Source: Streptomyces griseorubiginosus
GTDB lineage: Bacteria > Actinomycetota > Actinomycetes > Streptomycetales > Streptomycetaceae
Assembly (NCBI RefSeq): GCF_001514195.1
Contig: NZ_KQ948736.1
Coordinates: forward strand, 1,100,625-1,164,624
DNA length: 64,000 bases
Direction: 5' to 3'
A program made the translations under genes and the position numbers. The notes beneath the pieces were generated by a model. The model was not told where the DNA came from and did no database searches. It saw only the letters and a list, made by a program, of their open reading frames with translations. Every line of letters starts with the position of its first letter. The stretch's first letter is position 1. Below, piece by piece: positions 1-8,703 of the stretch.

Positions 1-56
1 AGCCATGGCAAAAGGTGTCCGCAGCAAGGGACTTGATCGGTTTAGGGAGTGTGTAC

Positions 57-2414
57 ATGCTTCAGGCCACACCGCTCACCGAGGGCTGGATCCTGCGGCA
101 CGAGGGCGAGGCGCTGCCCGCCGTCGTGCCGGGCTGTGTGCACACCGATCTGCTGGCGGCCGGGGTGATCCCGGATCCCTTCCTCGGCCTGGGCGAGAGG
201 GAGGTCGCGTGGGTGGGGCGGCGGGAGTGGACCTACGAGACCGACCTCGCGCCCTCCGACGGCCATGAGCAGACCGATCTCGTCTTCGACGGCCTGGACA
301 CCGTGGCCGAGATCCGCCTCGACGGCCAACTCCTGGGCCGGACAAGGAACATGCACCGCTCCTACCGCTTCGACGTGACCGGCATGGCCGGGCGGCTGAG
401 CGTGCGGTTCGTCTCCGCCTACGCCGAGGCCGAGGCGGTGCGAGGGCAGCTGGGCGAGCGGCCGGGCGCGTACGCCGAGCCCTATCAGTACCTCCGCAAG
501 ATGGCCTGCTCGTTCGGCTGGGACTGGGGGCCCACGCTGGTGACGGCCGGGATCTGGCGGCCGGTGCGGATCGAGCGCTGGTCGACGGCCAGGATCGCCC
601 GGGTACGGCCGCTGGTGAGCGTCGAACAGGGCGTGGGCGTGGTGGAGTTGGCCGTCGAGGTGGAGCGGGCGAGGGTCGAGGCGCCGCTGACCGTGGAGGC
701 CGTGGTGGGCGGGGTGCGGGCGCGCGCGGCGATCGACAAGGCCTCGGGGGCGGTACGGCTGGAAGTCCCGGAAGCGCGCCTGTGGTGGCCGCGAGGCTAC
801 GGTGAACAACCGCTCTACGAGGTTGAGTTGACCCTGCTGCACGAGGACGGGCCGCTGGACGTGTGGCGGCGTCGGATCGGCTTCCGGACCGTCGAGCTGG
901 ACCGCTCGGCCGACGAGCACGGCACCGGGTTCTGTCTGGTCGTCAACGGTGAGCGGATCTTCGCACGCGGCGTGAACTGGATCCCGGACGACGTGTTCCC
1001 CTCCCGGATCACCCGTGAACGGTACCGGGAGCGGCTCGGGCAGGCCGCCGCCGCCGGGGTGGACCTCGTACGGGTCTGGGGCGGCGGGATCTACGAGAGC
1101 GAGGACTTCTACGACGCCTGCGACGAGTCGGGGCTGCTGGTGTGGCAGGACTTCCCGTTCGCCTGCGCGGCCTATCCGGAGGAGCAGCCGCTCAGGGGCG
1201 AGGTGGAGGCGGAGGCCCGGGAGAACGTCGTACGGCTGATGCCGCATCCCTCGCTGGTGCTGTGGAACGGGAACAACGAGAACCTGTGGGGGTTCCGGGA
1301 CTGGGGCTGGGAGGGGCGGCTCGCCGGGGACTCCTGGGGTGAGGGGTACTACCTGGGCCTGCTGCCGCGGGTGGTGGCCGAGCTGGACCCGACCCGGCCG
1401 TACACGGCGGGTAGTCCCTGGTCCGGGTCCTGGGAGCACCACCCGAACGATCCGGCGCACGGGACGCATCACTCCTGGGAGGTGTGGAACCGGCTCGACT
1501 ACGCCGCGTACCGCAGTGAAGTGCCGCGTTTCGTGGCCGAGTTCGGCTGGCAGGCACCGCCCGCGCACGCCACGCTGAGGCGGGCGCTGGCCGGGGAGGA
1601 GCTCGCGGCGGACTCCCCCGGCATGCTGCACCACCAGAAGGCGGAGGACGGGAACGGGAAGCTGCGGCGCGGTCTGGAGCGGTACTTCGCCTTTCCCGAG
1701 GGGGACTTCGACCGCTGGCACTACCTCACGCAGGTCAACCAGGCGCGGGCGGTGGCCGCCGGGATCGAGCACTGGCGGTCGCACTGGCCGGTGTGCGCGG
1801 GGACGGTCGTGTGGCAGCTCAACGACTGCTGGCCGGTGACGAGTTGGGCGGCGGTGGACGGTGACGGCCGGGAGAAGCCGCTCTACCACGAGCTGCGGCG
1901 ACTGTACGCGGACCGGTTGCTGACGGTCCGCGGGCGGGTCGTGGCCGTGGTCAACCAGGCGGGCGAGGAGTGGGCGGGCGTCCTGCGGCTGCGGCGGATG
2001 TCGGTCGAGGGGGCGGTGCTCGGCGAGGCGGAGCTGGGGTTCCGGGCGGGACGGCGGGCCGTGGCCGAGGTGCCGGTGCCGGACGAGCTGGAGCCCGCCG
2101 GCCCGAAGGAGTTCCTGGTCGCCGACGCGGACGGACTGCGGGCCCTGCACTTCCCCTCGCCCGACCGTGAAATCCCCTACCCCCGGCCCGAGTTCGACGT
2201 CACCGTGGCGCCGGGTGCCGTCACCGTGACGGCCCGCACCCTCGTACGGGACCTGCTGCTCCAGGCCGACCGGCTGCACCCGGCCGCGCGGGCCGATCGC
2301 GGGCTCGTCACCCTGCTGCCCGGGGAACGGGTGACCATCGGGGTCACCGGGTGGGAGACTCCCGATCCGGACGCCGCCCGGTCCGCCCTGTACTGCATGG
2401 AGCCCGCTTCATGA
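57..2414 (+). CDS. Beta-mannosidase, glycoside hydrolase family 2
   Basis: The product (785 aa) hydrolyses terminal beta-mannosyl residues, probably from mannan-derived oligosaccharides in the cytoplasm, since no signal peptide is seen. It has the GH2 order: N-terminal jelly roll (about 1-180, with FGWDWGP), an immunoglobulin-like domain, then a TIM barrel. The acid/base glutamate lies in LWNGNNEN and the nucleophile probably in VAEFGWQ. The ATG at 57 was chosen because GGGAG lies about 5 bases upstream and the family fold begins right after it; an in-frame start at 15 would add 14 unlikely residues. The stop overlaps the start of the LacI gene (ATGA), so the two are translationally coupled and the regulator probably controls this hydrolase. 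Upstream sequence is outside the window. Confidence 0.9.
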   Translation: MLQATPLTEGWILRHEGEALPAVVPGCVHTDLLAAGVIPDPFLGLGEREVAWVGRREWTYETDLAPSDGHEQTDLVFDGLDTVAEIRLDGQLLGRTRNMHRSYRFDVTGMAGRLSVRFVSAYAEAEAVRGQLGERPGAYAEPYQYLRKMACSFGWDWGPTLVTAGIWRPVRIERWSTARIARVRPLVSVEQGVGVVELAVEVERARVEAPLTVEAVVGGVRARAAIDKASGAVRLEVPEARLWWPRGYGEQPLYEVELTLLHEDGPLDVWRRRIGFRTVELDRSADEHGTGFCLVVNGERIFARGVNWIPDDVFPSRITRERYRERLGQAAAAGVDLVRVWGGGIYESEDFYDACDESGLLVWQDFPFACAAYPEEQPLRGEVEAEARENVVRLMPHPSLVLWNGNNENLWGFRDWGWEGRLAGDSWGEGYYLGLLPRVVAELDPTRPYTAGSPWSGSWEHHPNDPAHGTHHSWEVWNRLDYAAYRSEVPRFVAEFGWQAPPAHATLRRALAGEELAADSPGMLHHQKAEDGNGKLRRGLERYFAFPEGDFDRWHYLTQVNQARAVAAGIEHWRSHWPVCAGTVVWQLNDCWPVTSWAAVDGDGREKPLYHELRRLYADRLLTVRGRVVAVVNQAGEEWAGVLRLRRMSVEGAVLGEAELGFRAGRRAVAEVPVPDELEPAGPKEFLVADADGLRALHFPSPDREIPYPRPEFDVTVAPGAVTVTARTLVRDLLLQADRLHPAARADRGLVTLLPGERVTIGVTGWETPDPDAARSALYCMEPAS

Positions 2415-3439
2415 CGACCTCCCGCGTCACCATCAAGGAGGTCGCCGCGCGCGCCGGGGTGTCCAAGGGGGCCGTGTCGCTGGCCTTCAACCACAAGCCG
2501 GGGCTGTCGGAGGCGACCCGGGACCGGATCTTCCGGGCCGCGCGGGAGCTGGGCTGGGCGCCGAACCCCACGGCACGGACGCTGGCCGGGTCGCGGGTGG
2601 ACGTGGTGGGGCTCGCGGTCTGCCGGCCGGCCCGGCTGCTGGGCCTCGAACCGTTCTACATGGACTTCGTCTCCGGCGTGGAGAGCGTGCTGATCGAGCG
2701 GAACTGCTCGCTGCTGCTGCGGCTCGTGCGGAACGTGGAGGAGGAGGTCGGCCTCCAGGAGGCGTGGTGGCGCGGCCGGCAGATCGGCGGCTCGATCCTC
2801 GTCGACTTCCGGGCGGACGATCCGCGGGTCGCCGCCGTGGAGCGGCTGGGGATGCCGGTGGTGGCCGTGGGGCATCCCTCGCTCACCGGCACGCTGACCT
2901 CGGTGTGGACCGATGACGCGACCGCCGTGACGGAGGCCGTGCGCTATCTCGCGGCGCTCGGGCACCGGCGGATCGCCCGGGTGGGCGGCGCGGCGGCCCT
3001 CGGCCACACGGCCATGCGCACGGCCGCCTTCGACGAGGCCGCGCGGACGCTGGAGCTCGCCGGAGCCTGGCAGGTCACCACCGACTACTCGGGCGAGGCC
3101 GGGGCGCGGGCCACCCGGTCCCTGCTGACCGCCGCCCCGCCGGACCGGCCGACGGCGATCGTCTACGACAACGACATCATGGCGGTCGCCGGTCTCTCGG
3201 TCGCCGCCGAGATGGGCCTGGGCGTTCCGCACGACGTCTCGCTGCTCGCCTGGGACGACTCCCAGCTGTGCCGGCTCACCCGTCCGACACTCTCCGCGAT
3301 GAGCCACGACGTGCACGGATTCGGCGCGGAGGCGGCGCGTACGCTGTTCGGGGTGATCACCGGGGAGGGGCCCGGATCGCATCCGGTGCCCACTCCGGTA
3401 CTGACCCCACGGGGTTCCACGGCGCCGCCCGGGGTGTGA
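2411..3439 (+). CDS. LacI-family transcriptional regulator
   Basis: A 342-aa LacI/GalR repressor. The N-terminal helix-turn-helix covers residues 4-50 (VTIKEVAARAGVSKGAVSLA), followed by a hinge and a periplasmic-binding-protein-like sensor domain that should bind a sugar. The start at 2411 is set by the 4-base overlap with the beta-mannosidase stop; the longer frame from 2351 lies inside the hydrolase and adds residues outside the family. The coupling to a beta-mannosidase suggests mannose or mannobiose as effector (inference). LacI-type palindromes GACAACGTTGTC and GACATCGTTGTC occur elsewhere in the window at 21.1 and 32.9 kb, but nothing here proves that this protein binds them. Confidence 0.88.
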   Translation: MTTSRVTIKEVAARAGVSKGAVSLAFNHKPGLSEATRDRIFRAARELGWAPNPTARTLAGSRVDVVGLAVCRPARLLGLEPFYMDFVSGVESVLIERNCSLLLRLVRNVEEEVGLQEAWWRGRQIGGSILVDFRADDPRVAAVERLGMPVVAVGHPSLTGTLTSVWTDDATAVTEAVRYLAALGHRRIARVGGAAALGHTAMRTAAFDEAARTLELAGAWQVTTDYSGEAGARATRSLLTAAPPDRPTAIVYDNDIMAVAGLSVAAEMGLGVPHDVSLLAWDDSQLCRLTRPTLSAMSHDVHGFGAEAARTLFGVITGEGPGSHPVPTPVLTPRGSTAPPGV

Positions 3440-3477
3440 CCTTCGCCGCTCCGGCCCCCAGGGGTGGGCAGCCACGT

Positions 3478-3512
3478 TACTCATAAGTAGCATGGGGCTG
3501 AGCGCGCGCTCA
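3478..3512. promoter_or_regulatory. Paired palindromes in the fadA promoter region
   Basis: Two inverted repeats lie between the LacI gene and fadA: TACT-CATA-AGTA at 3478-3489 and the perfect palindrome TGAGCGCGCGCTCA at 3499-3512. They sit 46 to 80 bases before the fadA GTG, where a promoter is expected. Fatty-acid genes of actinomycetes are commonly controlled by TetR-type repressors, so these are candidate operators. The binding protein is not known from this window. Confidence 0.45.
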
Positions 3513-3557
3513 GCGCGGCCGCAGCAGTGCAGATCCCGCATCTGGAGGAGAGCCATC

Positions 3558-4784
3558 GTGCCTCGTACCGTCAGGGACGTCGTCTTCGTCGACGGCGTCC
3601 GCACCCCGTTCGGCAAGGCGGGCCCGAAGGGTATCTACCACGAGACCCGCGCCGACGACCTCGTCGTGAAGGCGATCCGGGAGCTGCTGCGCCGCAACCC
3701 GGGTCTGGACCCGAAGAAGATCGACGAGGTCGCCATCGCCGCGACCACGCAGATCGGTGACCAGGGCCTGACCATCGGCCGCACCGCGGGCATCCTCGCC
3801 GGTCTGCCGCAGTCGGTGCCCGGTTACTCCATCGACCGCATGTGCGCCGGCGCGCTGACCGCCGTCACCACGGTGGCCGGTTCGGTCGCCTTCGGCGCGT
3901 ACGACATCGCCGTCGCCGGTGGTGTCGAGCACATGGGCCGCCACCCCATGGGCGAGGGCGTGGACCCGAACCCGCGGTTCGTGAGCGAGAAGCTGGTCGA
4001 CGAGTCCGCGCTGTTCATGGGCATGACCGCCGAGAACCTGCACGACCGGTACCCGACGATCACCAAGCAGCGCGCCGACGAGTACGCCGTGCGCTCCCAG
4101 GAGAAGGCCGCCAAGGCGTACGCCAACGGCAAGATCCAGGCCGACCTGGTCCCGATCTCGGTGCGCCGCACCAACCCGGAGGCCGGCGAGACGGGCTGGG
4201 GCCTGGTCACCGCCGACGAGCCGATGCGCCCGGGCACCACGCTGGAGAACCTCTCCGGCCTCAAGACCCCGTTCCGCGTGCACGGCCGGGTCACCGCCGG
4301 CAACGCGGCCGGTCTGAACGACGGCGCCACCGCCTCCCTGATCGCGTCCGAGGACTTCGCGCGCGAGAACGACCTCCCGGTCAAGATGCGCCTGGTCTCG
4401 TACTCCTTCGCGGGTGTCGAGCCGGAGGTCATGGGCTACGGCCCGATCCCGGCCACCGAGAAGGCCCTCGCCCAGGCGGGTCTGTCGATCTCCGACATCG
4501 GCCTGTTCGAGATCAACGAGGCCTTCGCGGTCCAGGTCCTGGCCTTCCTGGAGCACTACGGCATCGCGGACGACGACGAGCGCGTCAACCAGTACGGCGG
4601 CGCCATCGCCTTCGGTCACCCGCTGGCCTCCTCGGGTGTGCGTCTGATGACGCAGCTCGCCCGTCAGTTCGAGGAGCAGCCCGAGGTCCGCTACGGCCTG
4701 ACCACCATGTGCGTCGGCTTCGGCATGGGCGCGACGGTCATCTGGGAGAACCCGAACCACAAGGACGCCGGAGGCAGCAAGTGA
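3558..4784 (+). CDS. fadA: Acetyl-CoA C-acyltransferase (thiolase)
   Basis: This thiolase (408 aa) cleaves 3-ketoacyl-CoA with CoA to give acetyl-CoA and a shortened acyl-CoA, the last step of fatty-acid beta-oxidation. All thiolase landmarks are present: nucleophilic Cys96 in MCAGAL, His354 in GHPLASSG and the proton-transfer Cys385 in MCVGFG. The GTG at 3558 was chosen because GGAGGAG lies 7 bases upstream and the protein then begins PRTVRDVVFVDGVRTPFG, as thiolases do; the longer frame from 3492 has no ribosome binding site. Its stop overlaps the fadB start by GTGA, giving the usual FadA-FadB operon in which the two proteins form the trifunctional complex. Confidence 0.95.
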   Translation: MPRTVRDVVFVDGVRTPFGKAGPKGIYHETRADDLVVKAIRELLRRNPGLDPKKIDEVAIAATTQIGDQGLTIGRTAGILAGLPQSVPGYSIDRMCAGALTAVTTVAGSVAFGAYDIAVAGGVEHMGRHPMGEGVDPNPRFVSEKLVDESALFMGMTAENLHDRYPTITKQRADEYAVRSQEKAAKAYANGKIQADLVPISVRRTNPEAGETGWGLVTADEPMRPGTTLENLSGLKTPFRVHGRVTAGNAAGLNDGATASLIASEDFARENDLPVKMRLVSYSFAGVEPEVMGYGPIPATEKALAQAGLSISDIGLFEINEAFAVQVLAFLEHYGIADDDERVNQYGGAIAFGHPLASSGVRLMTQLARQFEEQPEVRYGLTTMCVGFGMGATVIWENPNHKDAGGSK

Positions 4785-6907
4785 GCACCACTGAGCTCTT
4801 GAAGGGTGCGGCCGAGCTGTTCCCGGACGAGGTCGTCACCCAGGCGCACGTACGCCACCTGGACCTGCCGTTCAACGCGGGGCGCTTCGCGCTCATCACG
4901 CTGGACAACGGCTTCGACCACACCAAGCCGACCACCTTCGGCCCGGCGTCGCTGGCGAACCTGAACACCGCCATCGACCAGGTCGAGAAGGAGGCCTCCG
5001 CCGGCGAGATCGTCGGTGTCGGCATCACCGGCAAGCCGTTCATCTTCGCCGTCGGCGCCGACCTCAAGGGCGTCGAACTGCTCAAGGAGCACAAGGACGC
5101 GCTGGCCATCGGCAAGGGCGGCCACGAGGTCTTCAAGCGCCTCGCGGGCATCGCCGTGCCGACCTTCGCGTACTACAACGGTGCCGCGATGGGCGGTGGC
5201 GTCGAGGTCGGTCTGCACTGCCAGTACCGCACGGTGTCCGCGGCCCTGCCCGCCTTCTCGCTCCCCGAGGTCTTCCTCGGTCTGGTCCCCGGCTGGGGCG
5301 GCTGCACGCTGCTGCCGAACCTGATCGGCGCCGAGAAGGCCGTCTCGGTCATCATCGAGAACTCCCTCAACCAGAACAAGCAGCTCAAGGGCGCGCAGGT
5401 CTACGAACTGGGCATCGCCGACGCCCTGTTCGAGGGCGCTGACTTCCTGGAGCAGTCCCTGCTGTGGACGGCGTCCGTCCTCAAGGGCGAGATCGTCGTC
5501 GAGCGTCCGGCGATCGACCGCGGTGAGGCCTGGGACCAGGCCGTCGCCAAGGGCCGCTTCGTCGCGGACTCCAAGGTGCACGGGGCCGCCCCGGCCGCCT
5601 ACCGCGCCCTGGACATCATCGAGGCCGCCAAGAACGGCGACCTCCAGCAGGGCTACGACGCCGAGGACCAGGCCCTCGCCGACCTCATCATGGGCGGCGA
5701 ACTGCGCTCCGGCATCTACGCGTTCAACCTGGTGCAGAAGCGCGGCAAGCGTCCCGCGGGTGCCCCGGACAAGAACCTGGCCCGTCCGGTCACCAAGGTG
5801 GGCGTCGTCGGCGCCGGTCTGATGGCCTCCCAGCTCGCGCTGCTCTTCCTGCGCCGCCTTGAGGTGCCGGTCGTCCTGACCGACATCGACCAGGAGCGCG
5901 TGGACAAGGGTGTGGGCTACGTCCACGCCGAGATCGAGAAGCTGCTCGGCAAGGGCCGTATCAACCAGGACAAGGCCAACCGCCTCAAGGCCCTGGTCAC
6001 CGGTGTGCTGGACAAGGCGGAGGGTTTCTCCGACGCGGACTTCATCATCGAGGCCGTGTTCGAGGAGATCGGCGTCAAGCAGCAGGTGTTCGCGGAGGTC
6101 GAGGCGGTCGCCCCGGCGCACGCGATCCTCGCCACCAACACCTCCTCCCTCTCCGTCACGGAGATGGCGTCGAAGCTGAAGAACCCCGAGCGGGTCGTGG
6201 GCTTCCACTTCTTCAACCCGGTCGCGATCCTGCCGCTCCTGGAGATCGTGCGCGGCGAGCAGACGGACGACGCCTCGCTCGCGACCGCCTTCGCGGTGGC
6301 CAAGAAGCTGAAGAAGACCGCGGTACTGGTCAAGGACGCCCCGGCGTTCGTCGTGAACCGCATCCTCACCCGCTTCATGGGCGAGATCCAGAACGTCATC
6401 GACGAGGGCACCCCGGTGGCCGTGGCGGAGAAGGCGGTGGAGCCGCTCGGCCTGCCGATGTCCCCGCTGGTCCTCCTGGAGCTGGTCGGTCCCGCGATCG
6501 GTCTGCACGTCTCGGAGACCCTCCACCGGGCCTTCCCGGACCGCTTCACGGTCTCCCCGAACCTCGCGGCCGTCGTCAAGGCGGGCAAGCGCGGCTTCTA
6601 CGTCTACGACTCCGGCAAGCCGGAGCTGGACCCCGAGGTCGCCGCGCTCCTCAAGCAGGGCGATGTCGTCCTGTCCGAGGAGCAGGTCCGCGCCCGCGTC
6701 CTCGACGCCGTCGCCCAGGAGATCGGGCTCATGCTCGACGAGGGTGTCGTCGCCGAGGCCCAGGACATCGACCTCTGCCTGATCACGGGCGCAGGCTGGC
6801 CCTTCCACCTGGGCGGCATCACGCCGTACCTGGACCGCGAGGGCGTCTCCGAGCGCGTGAACGGCAAGAAGTTCCTGGCCCCGGGCCTGGCTTCGGTTCC
6901 CGCGTAA
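4781..6907 (+). CDS. fadB: Fatty-acid oxidation protein FadB: enoyl-CoA hydratase / 3-hydroxyacyl-CoA dehydrogenase
   Basis: A 708-aa two-domain enzyme that hydrates enoyl-CoA and oxidises 3-hydroxyacyl-CoA with NAD. The N-terminal crotonase domain (about 1-300) contains GAAMGGGVEVGL and PEVFLGLVPGWGG, which hold the two hydratase glutamates. The dehydrogenase part starts near residue 340 with the Rossmann signature VGVVGAGLMAS, followed by FHFFNP and two C-terminal helical domains. Start GTG 4781 overlaps the fadA stop. The length fits actinobacterial FadB. It could also supply dehydrogenase activity to the aromatic CoA pathway at 47-55 kb, which has no hydroxyacyl-CoA dehydrogenase of its own (inference). 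Confidence 0.95.
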   Translation: MSTTELLKGAAELFPDEVVTQAHVRHLDLPFNAGRFALITLDNGFDHTKPTTFGPASLANLNTAIDQVEKEASAGEIVGVGITGKPFIFAVGADLKGVELLKEHKDALAIGKGGHEVFKRLAGIAVPTFAYYNGAAMGGGVEVGLHCQYRTVSAALPAFSLPEVFLGLVPGWGGCTLLPNLIGAEKAVSVIIENSLNQNKQLKGAQVYELGIADALFEGADFLEQSLLWTASVLKGEIVVERPAIDRGEAWDQAVAKGRFVADSKVHGAAPAAYRALDIIEAAKNGDLQQGYDAEDQALADLIMGGELRSGIYAFNLVQKRGKRPAGAPDKNLARPVTKVGVVGAGLMASQLALLFLRRLEVPVVLTDIDQERVDKGVGYVHAEIEKLLGKGRINQDKANRLKALVTGVLDKAEGFSDADFIIEAVFEEIGVKQQVFAEVEAVAPAHAILATNTSSLSVTEMASKLKNPERVVGFHFFNPVAILPLLEIVRGEQTDDASLATAFAVAKKLKKTAVLVKDAPAFVVNRILTRFMGEIQNVIDEGTPVAVAEKAVEPLGLPMSPLVLLELVGPAIGLHVSETLHRAFPDRFTVSPNLAAVVKAGKRGFYVYDSGKPELDPEVAALLKQGDVVLSEEQVRARVLDAVAQEIGLMLDEGVVAEAQDIDLCLITGAGWPFHLGGITPYLDREGVSERVNGKKFLAPGLASVPA

Positions 6908-6927
6908 GCGAGTTTCGTACGGCCGTG

Positions 6928-6958
6928 AAGGGGGCCTCCGCTGCGGCGGGGGCCCCTT
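6928..6958 (+). terminator. Probable terminator after fadAB
   Basis: A GC-rich stem (AAGGGGGCC against GGCCCCTT, one bulge) begins 20 bases after the fadB stop. The 117 bases that follow hold no gene but contain short direct repeats of CCGGAGGGGCTCCGG (about 6970 and 7034), up to the convergent gene. Confidence 0.6.
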
Positions 6959-7077
6959 GTCACGTCCCGGGTCCGGAGGGGCTCCGGTCCCGGGTCCGGG
7001 CGGGCTCCGGGAGCGGTGTGCTCCCGCTCGTTCGGAGGGGCTCCGGAACCGATGTGTTCCCGCTCCCCCGTGGGGTG

Positions 7078-8112
7078 TCAGACCTCCTGCCAGGCTGCCA
7101 GGGCCAGCCCCGGCTCGTCCTTCTGCCGGGCGATCCGCAGAACGCCGTCGGGAGTGATCGTCGCCGCGACGACACGGCCGTCCGCGTCCTCGGCGAGGGC
7201 CACCTCCGTGCCCACCGGCAGCTGCGGCCCGGACTCCGTCCACCACAGACCCGCCGACTCCTGCTCGGTGGGGCAGGCGGCGAAGGCGACCCGGCCGGAG
7301 GCCGAACGCTGGGCCAGCAGCGTGCAGTCGTGGCCCTCCAGCGTGCAGCGCAGCAGGGCGACCGGGCCGGGCCCGGCCGCGGCGAGCAGAGGAACGGGCT
7401 CGGTCCCCCGCCGCCAGGCGTGGAGCATGCCCTCGGGGTCCGCGAAGAACAGCGTGACGTGCTCCTTGGACGTGGGCAGCGCGCTCAGGGTGCCCGGTTC
7501 GACGCGGACCGGCAGCGGATCGTCCGGTACGGGAGGCGCGCCTGCCTCCTCCTGGGCCCAGCGCAGGATGCCGGTGGGGTTGGTGGCGTACAGCTCCACC
7601 CGGCCCGACTCCCCCGTCACGGCGGCCAGTTGCTCATGGACGTCCGATCCCTTCAGATCCGTCCAGGCGTTCCAGCCGCCGCGCTCCTTCTGCACGAGGG
7701 CGTGCACGCCGTTGCCGCGGTTGCGGACGAAGACATGGGCCCGGCCCTCCGCGTCGACGGCCACGGCCGGCAGGCCGGTCCGCGCGCCCGTCCTGTCGGG
7801 GTGGCCGAGCGGGGTCCAGTCGAGGGGTGCGAGGTGGACGCGGAAGTGGGTGGAGTGGACGAGGCCCGCCTCCGCGGCCTTGGTGGGGCGCCAGGACACG
7901 AGGTGTGCGTAGTCGTCGACGCCCTGTCCGACGGCAAGGCCCGGTTGCAGGCGCTGCTCGCCACCGATCCTGCGCCATGGCGACCATGTGTCGCTGCCGG
8001 GGCCGCGCTCGGACCGGCACCGGACTTCGTCGTCATGGGTGACGTAGACGCCGAGCCGGCCGTCGCGGGCGCGGATGAGCCAGTTGCCGTTCACTGTACG
8101 GACCATTGACAC
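7078..8112 (-). CDS. Probable beta-propeller (lectin-like) protein of unknown function
   Basis: A 344-aa protein without signal peptide or membrane segment. It has repeating blades of about 45 residues, each with a W/F-rich strand and a polar turn (for example DTWSPWRRIGG, GWNAWTDLKGS, GMLHAWRRG, GVLRIARQ), which resemble the PLL-type fucose-binding beta-propellers seen in Streptomyces hypothetical proteins. No catalytic motif is visible. Start is GTG 8112 or ATG 8106; the GTG is followed directly by SMVRTVNGNWL. It is convergent with fadB and divergent from the NYN-like gene. The function is not established. Confidence 0.7.
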   Translation of the reverse strand: MSMVRTVNGNWLIRARDGRLGVYVTHDDEVRCRSERGPGSDTWSPWRRIGGEQRLQPGLAVGQGVDDYAHLVSWRPTKAAEAGLVHSTHFRVHLAPLDWTPLGHPDRTGARTGLPAVAVDAEGRAHVFVRNRGNGVHALVQKERGGWNAWTDLKGSDVHEQLAAVTGESGRVELYATNPTGILRWAQEEAGAPPVPDDPLPVRVEPGTLSALPTSKEHVTLFFADPEGMLHAWRRGTEPVPLLAAAGPGPVALLRCTLEGHDCTLLAQRSASGRVAFAACPTEQESAGLWWTESGPQLPVGTEVALAEDADGRVVAATITPDGVLRIARQKDEPGLALAAWQEV

Positions 8113-8176
8113 GGGACCACTCTAATCCGGGAGTCGGTCAGGAGTTCGGGCGGGCCGGGCATGGGACGCTGGGGCC

Positions 8177-8545
8177 ATGAGTGACGTGCTGCTGGTGGTC
8201 GTGGACGCCGCGAATGTCGTCGGCTCGGTGCCGGACGGGTGGTGGCGGGACCGGCGGGGCGCGGCGGAGCGACTGCGGGACCGGCTGGCGGCGGACGGGG
8301 TGCCGGGGCGGGACGGGCCGGTGGAGATCGTGCTGGTGGTGGAGGGGGCGGCTCGGGGGGTGTCCTCGGTGCCGGGGGTGCGGGTGGAGTCGGCGCCGGG
8401 GAGCGGGGACGACCACATGGTGGAACTGGTGGCTGAGGCCTGCCGTGAGCGGCCGGTGCTGGTGGTCACGGCGGACCGTGAACTGCGGCGGAGGGTTGGG
8501 GAGTTGGGGGCGGAGGTGGCGGGGCCGCGGACCGTTCGTCCTTGA
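8177..8545 (+). CDS. Small NYN/PIN-like protein, putative RNase
   Basis: A 122-aa protein starting VLLVVVDAANVVGS, with an Asp near the N-terminus, a central DDHMVEL acidic pair and a C-terminal VVTADRELRRRV segment. This spacing of acidic residues is typical of NYN/YacP-like PIN-fold nucleases; many Streptomyces homologues are labelled NTP pyrophosphohydrolase, which the motifs do not support clearly. The ATG at 8177 has only a weak G-rich upstream segment. It is divergent from the propeller gene and is followed by the long inverted repeat at 8557-8693. Confidence 0.65.
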   Translation: MSDVLLVVVDAANVVGSVPDGWWRDRRGAAERLRDRLAADGVPGRDGPVEIVLVVEGAARGVSSVPGVRVESAPGSGDDHMVELVAEACRERPVLVVTADRELRRRVGELGAEVAGPRTVRP

Positions 8546-8556
8546 GCGTCGTCGTT

Positions 8557-8693
8557 CGGCTGCGGGCCGGTGGGGGCCGGTCGCGCAGTTCCCCGCGCCC
8601 CTGAGTGGGTTGCAGCTGAGCGTGCCTGGACTGCACCCACCGTCTTTAGGGGCGCGGGGAACTGCGCGACCGGCCACGACGCACCCGCAGCCG
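8557..8693. repeat. Long inverted repeat, dispersed Streptomyces intergenic element and probable bidirectional terminator
   Basis: Outer arms CGGCTGCGGG (8557-8566) and CCCGCAGCCG (8684-8693) flank a perfect 27-bp inverted repeat at 8576-8602 and 8648-8674, whose core reads CGCGCAGTTCCCCGCGCCCC. The loop contains a further imperfect pair, GTGGGTTGCAG/CTGCACCCAC. It lies between two convergent genes, as expected of a bidirectional terminator. One arm of the same element, including the CGGCTGCGGG box, recurs at 54096-54141. The element is a familiar dispersed repeat in Streptomyces genomes (general knowledge). Confidence 0.85.
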
Positions 8694-8703
8694 ACAACGA
8701 ACC

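Noticed and set aside
42..2279. 745-aa open frame on the minus strand over the beta-mannosidase
   Set aside because: High-GC shadow frame: Pro/Arg/His-rich, no domain, no ribosome binding site, and the plus strand encodes a complete GH2 enzyme.
6961..7077. Short direct repeats after fadB as an attachment site or mobile element end
   Set aside because: No integrase, transposase or target duplication is nearby; simple GC-rich repeats explain them.
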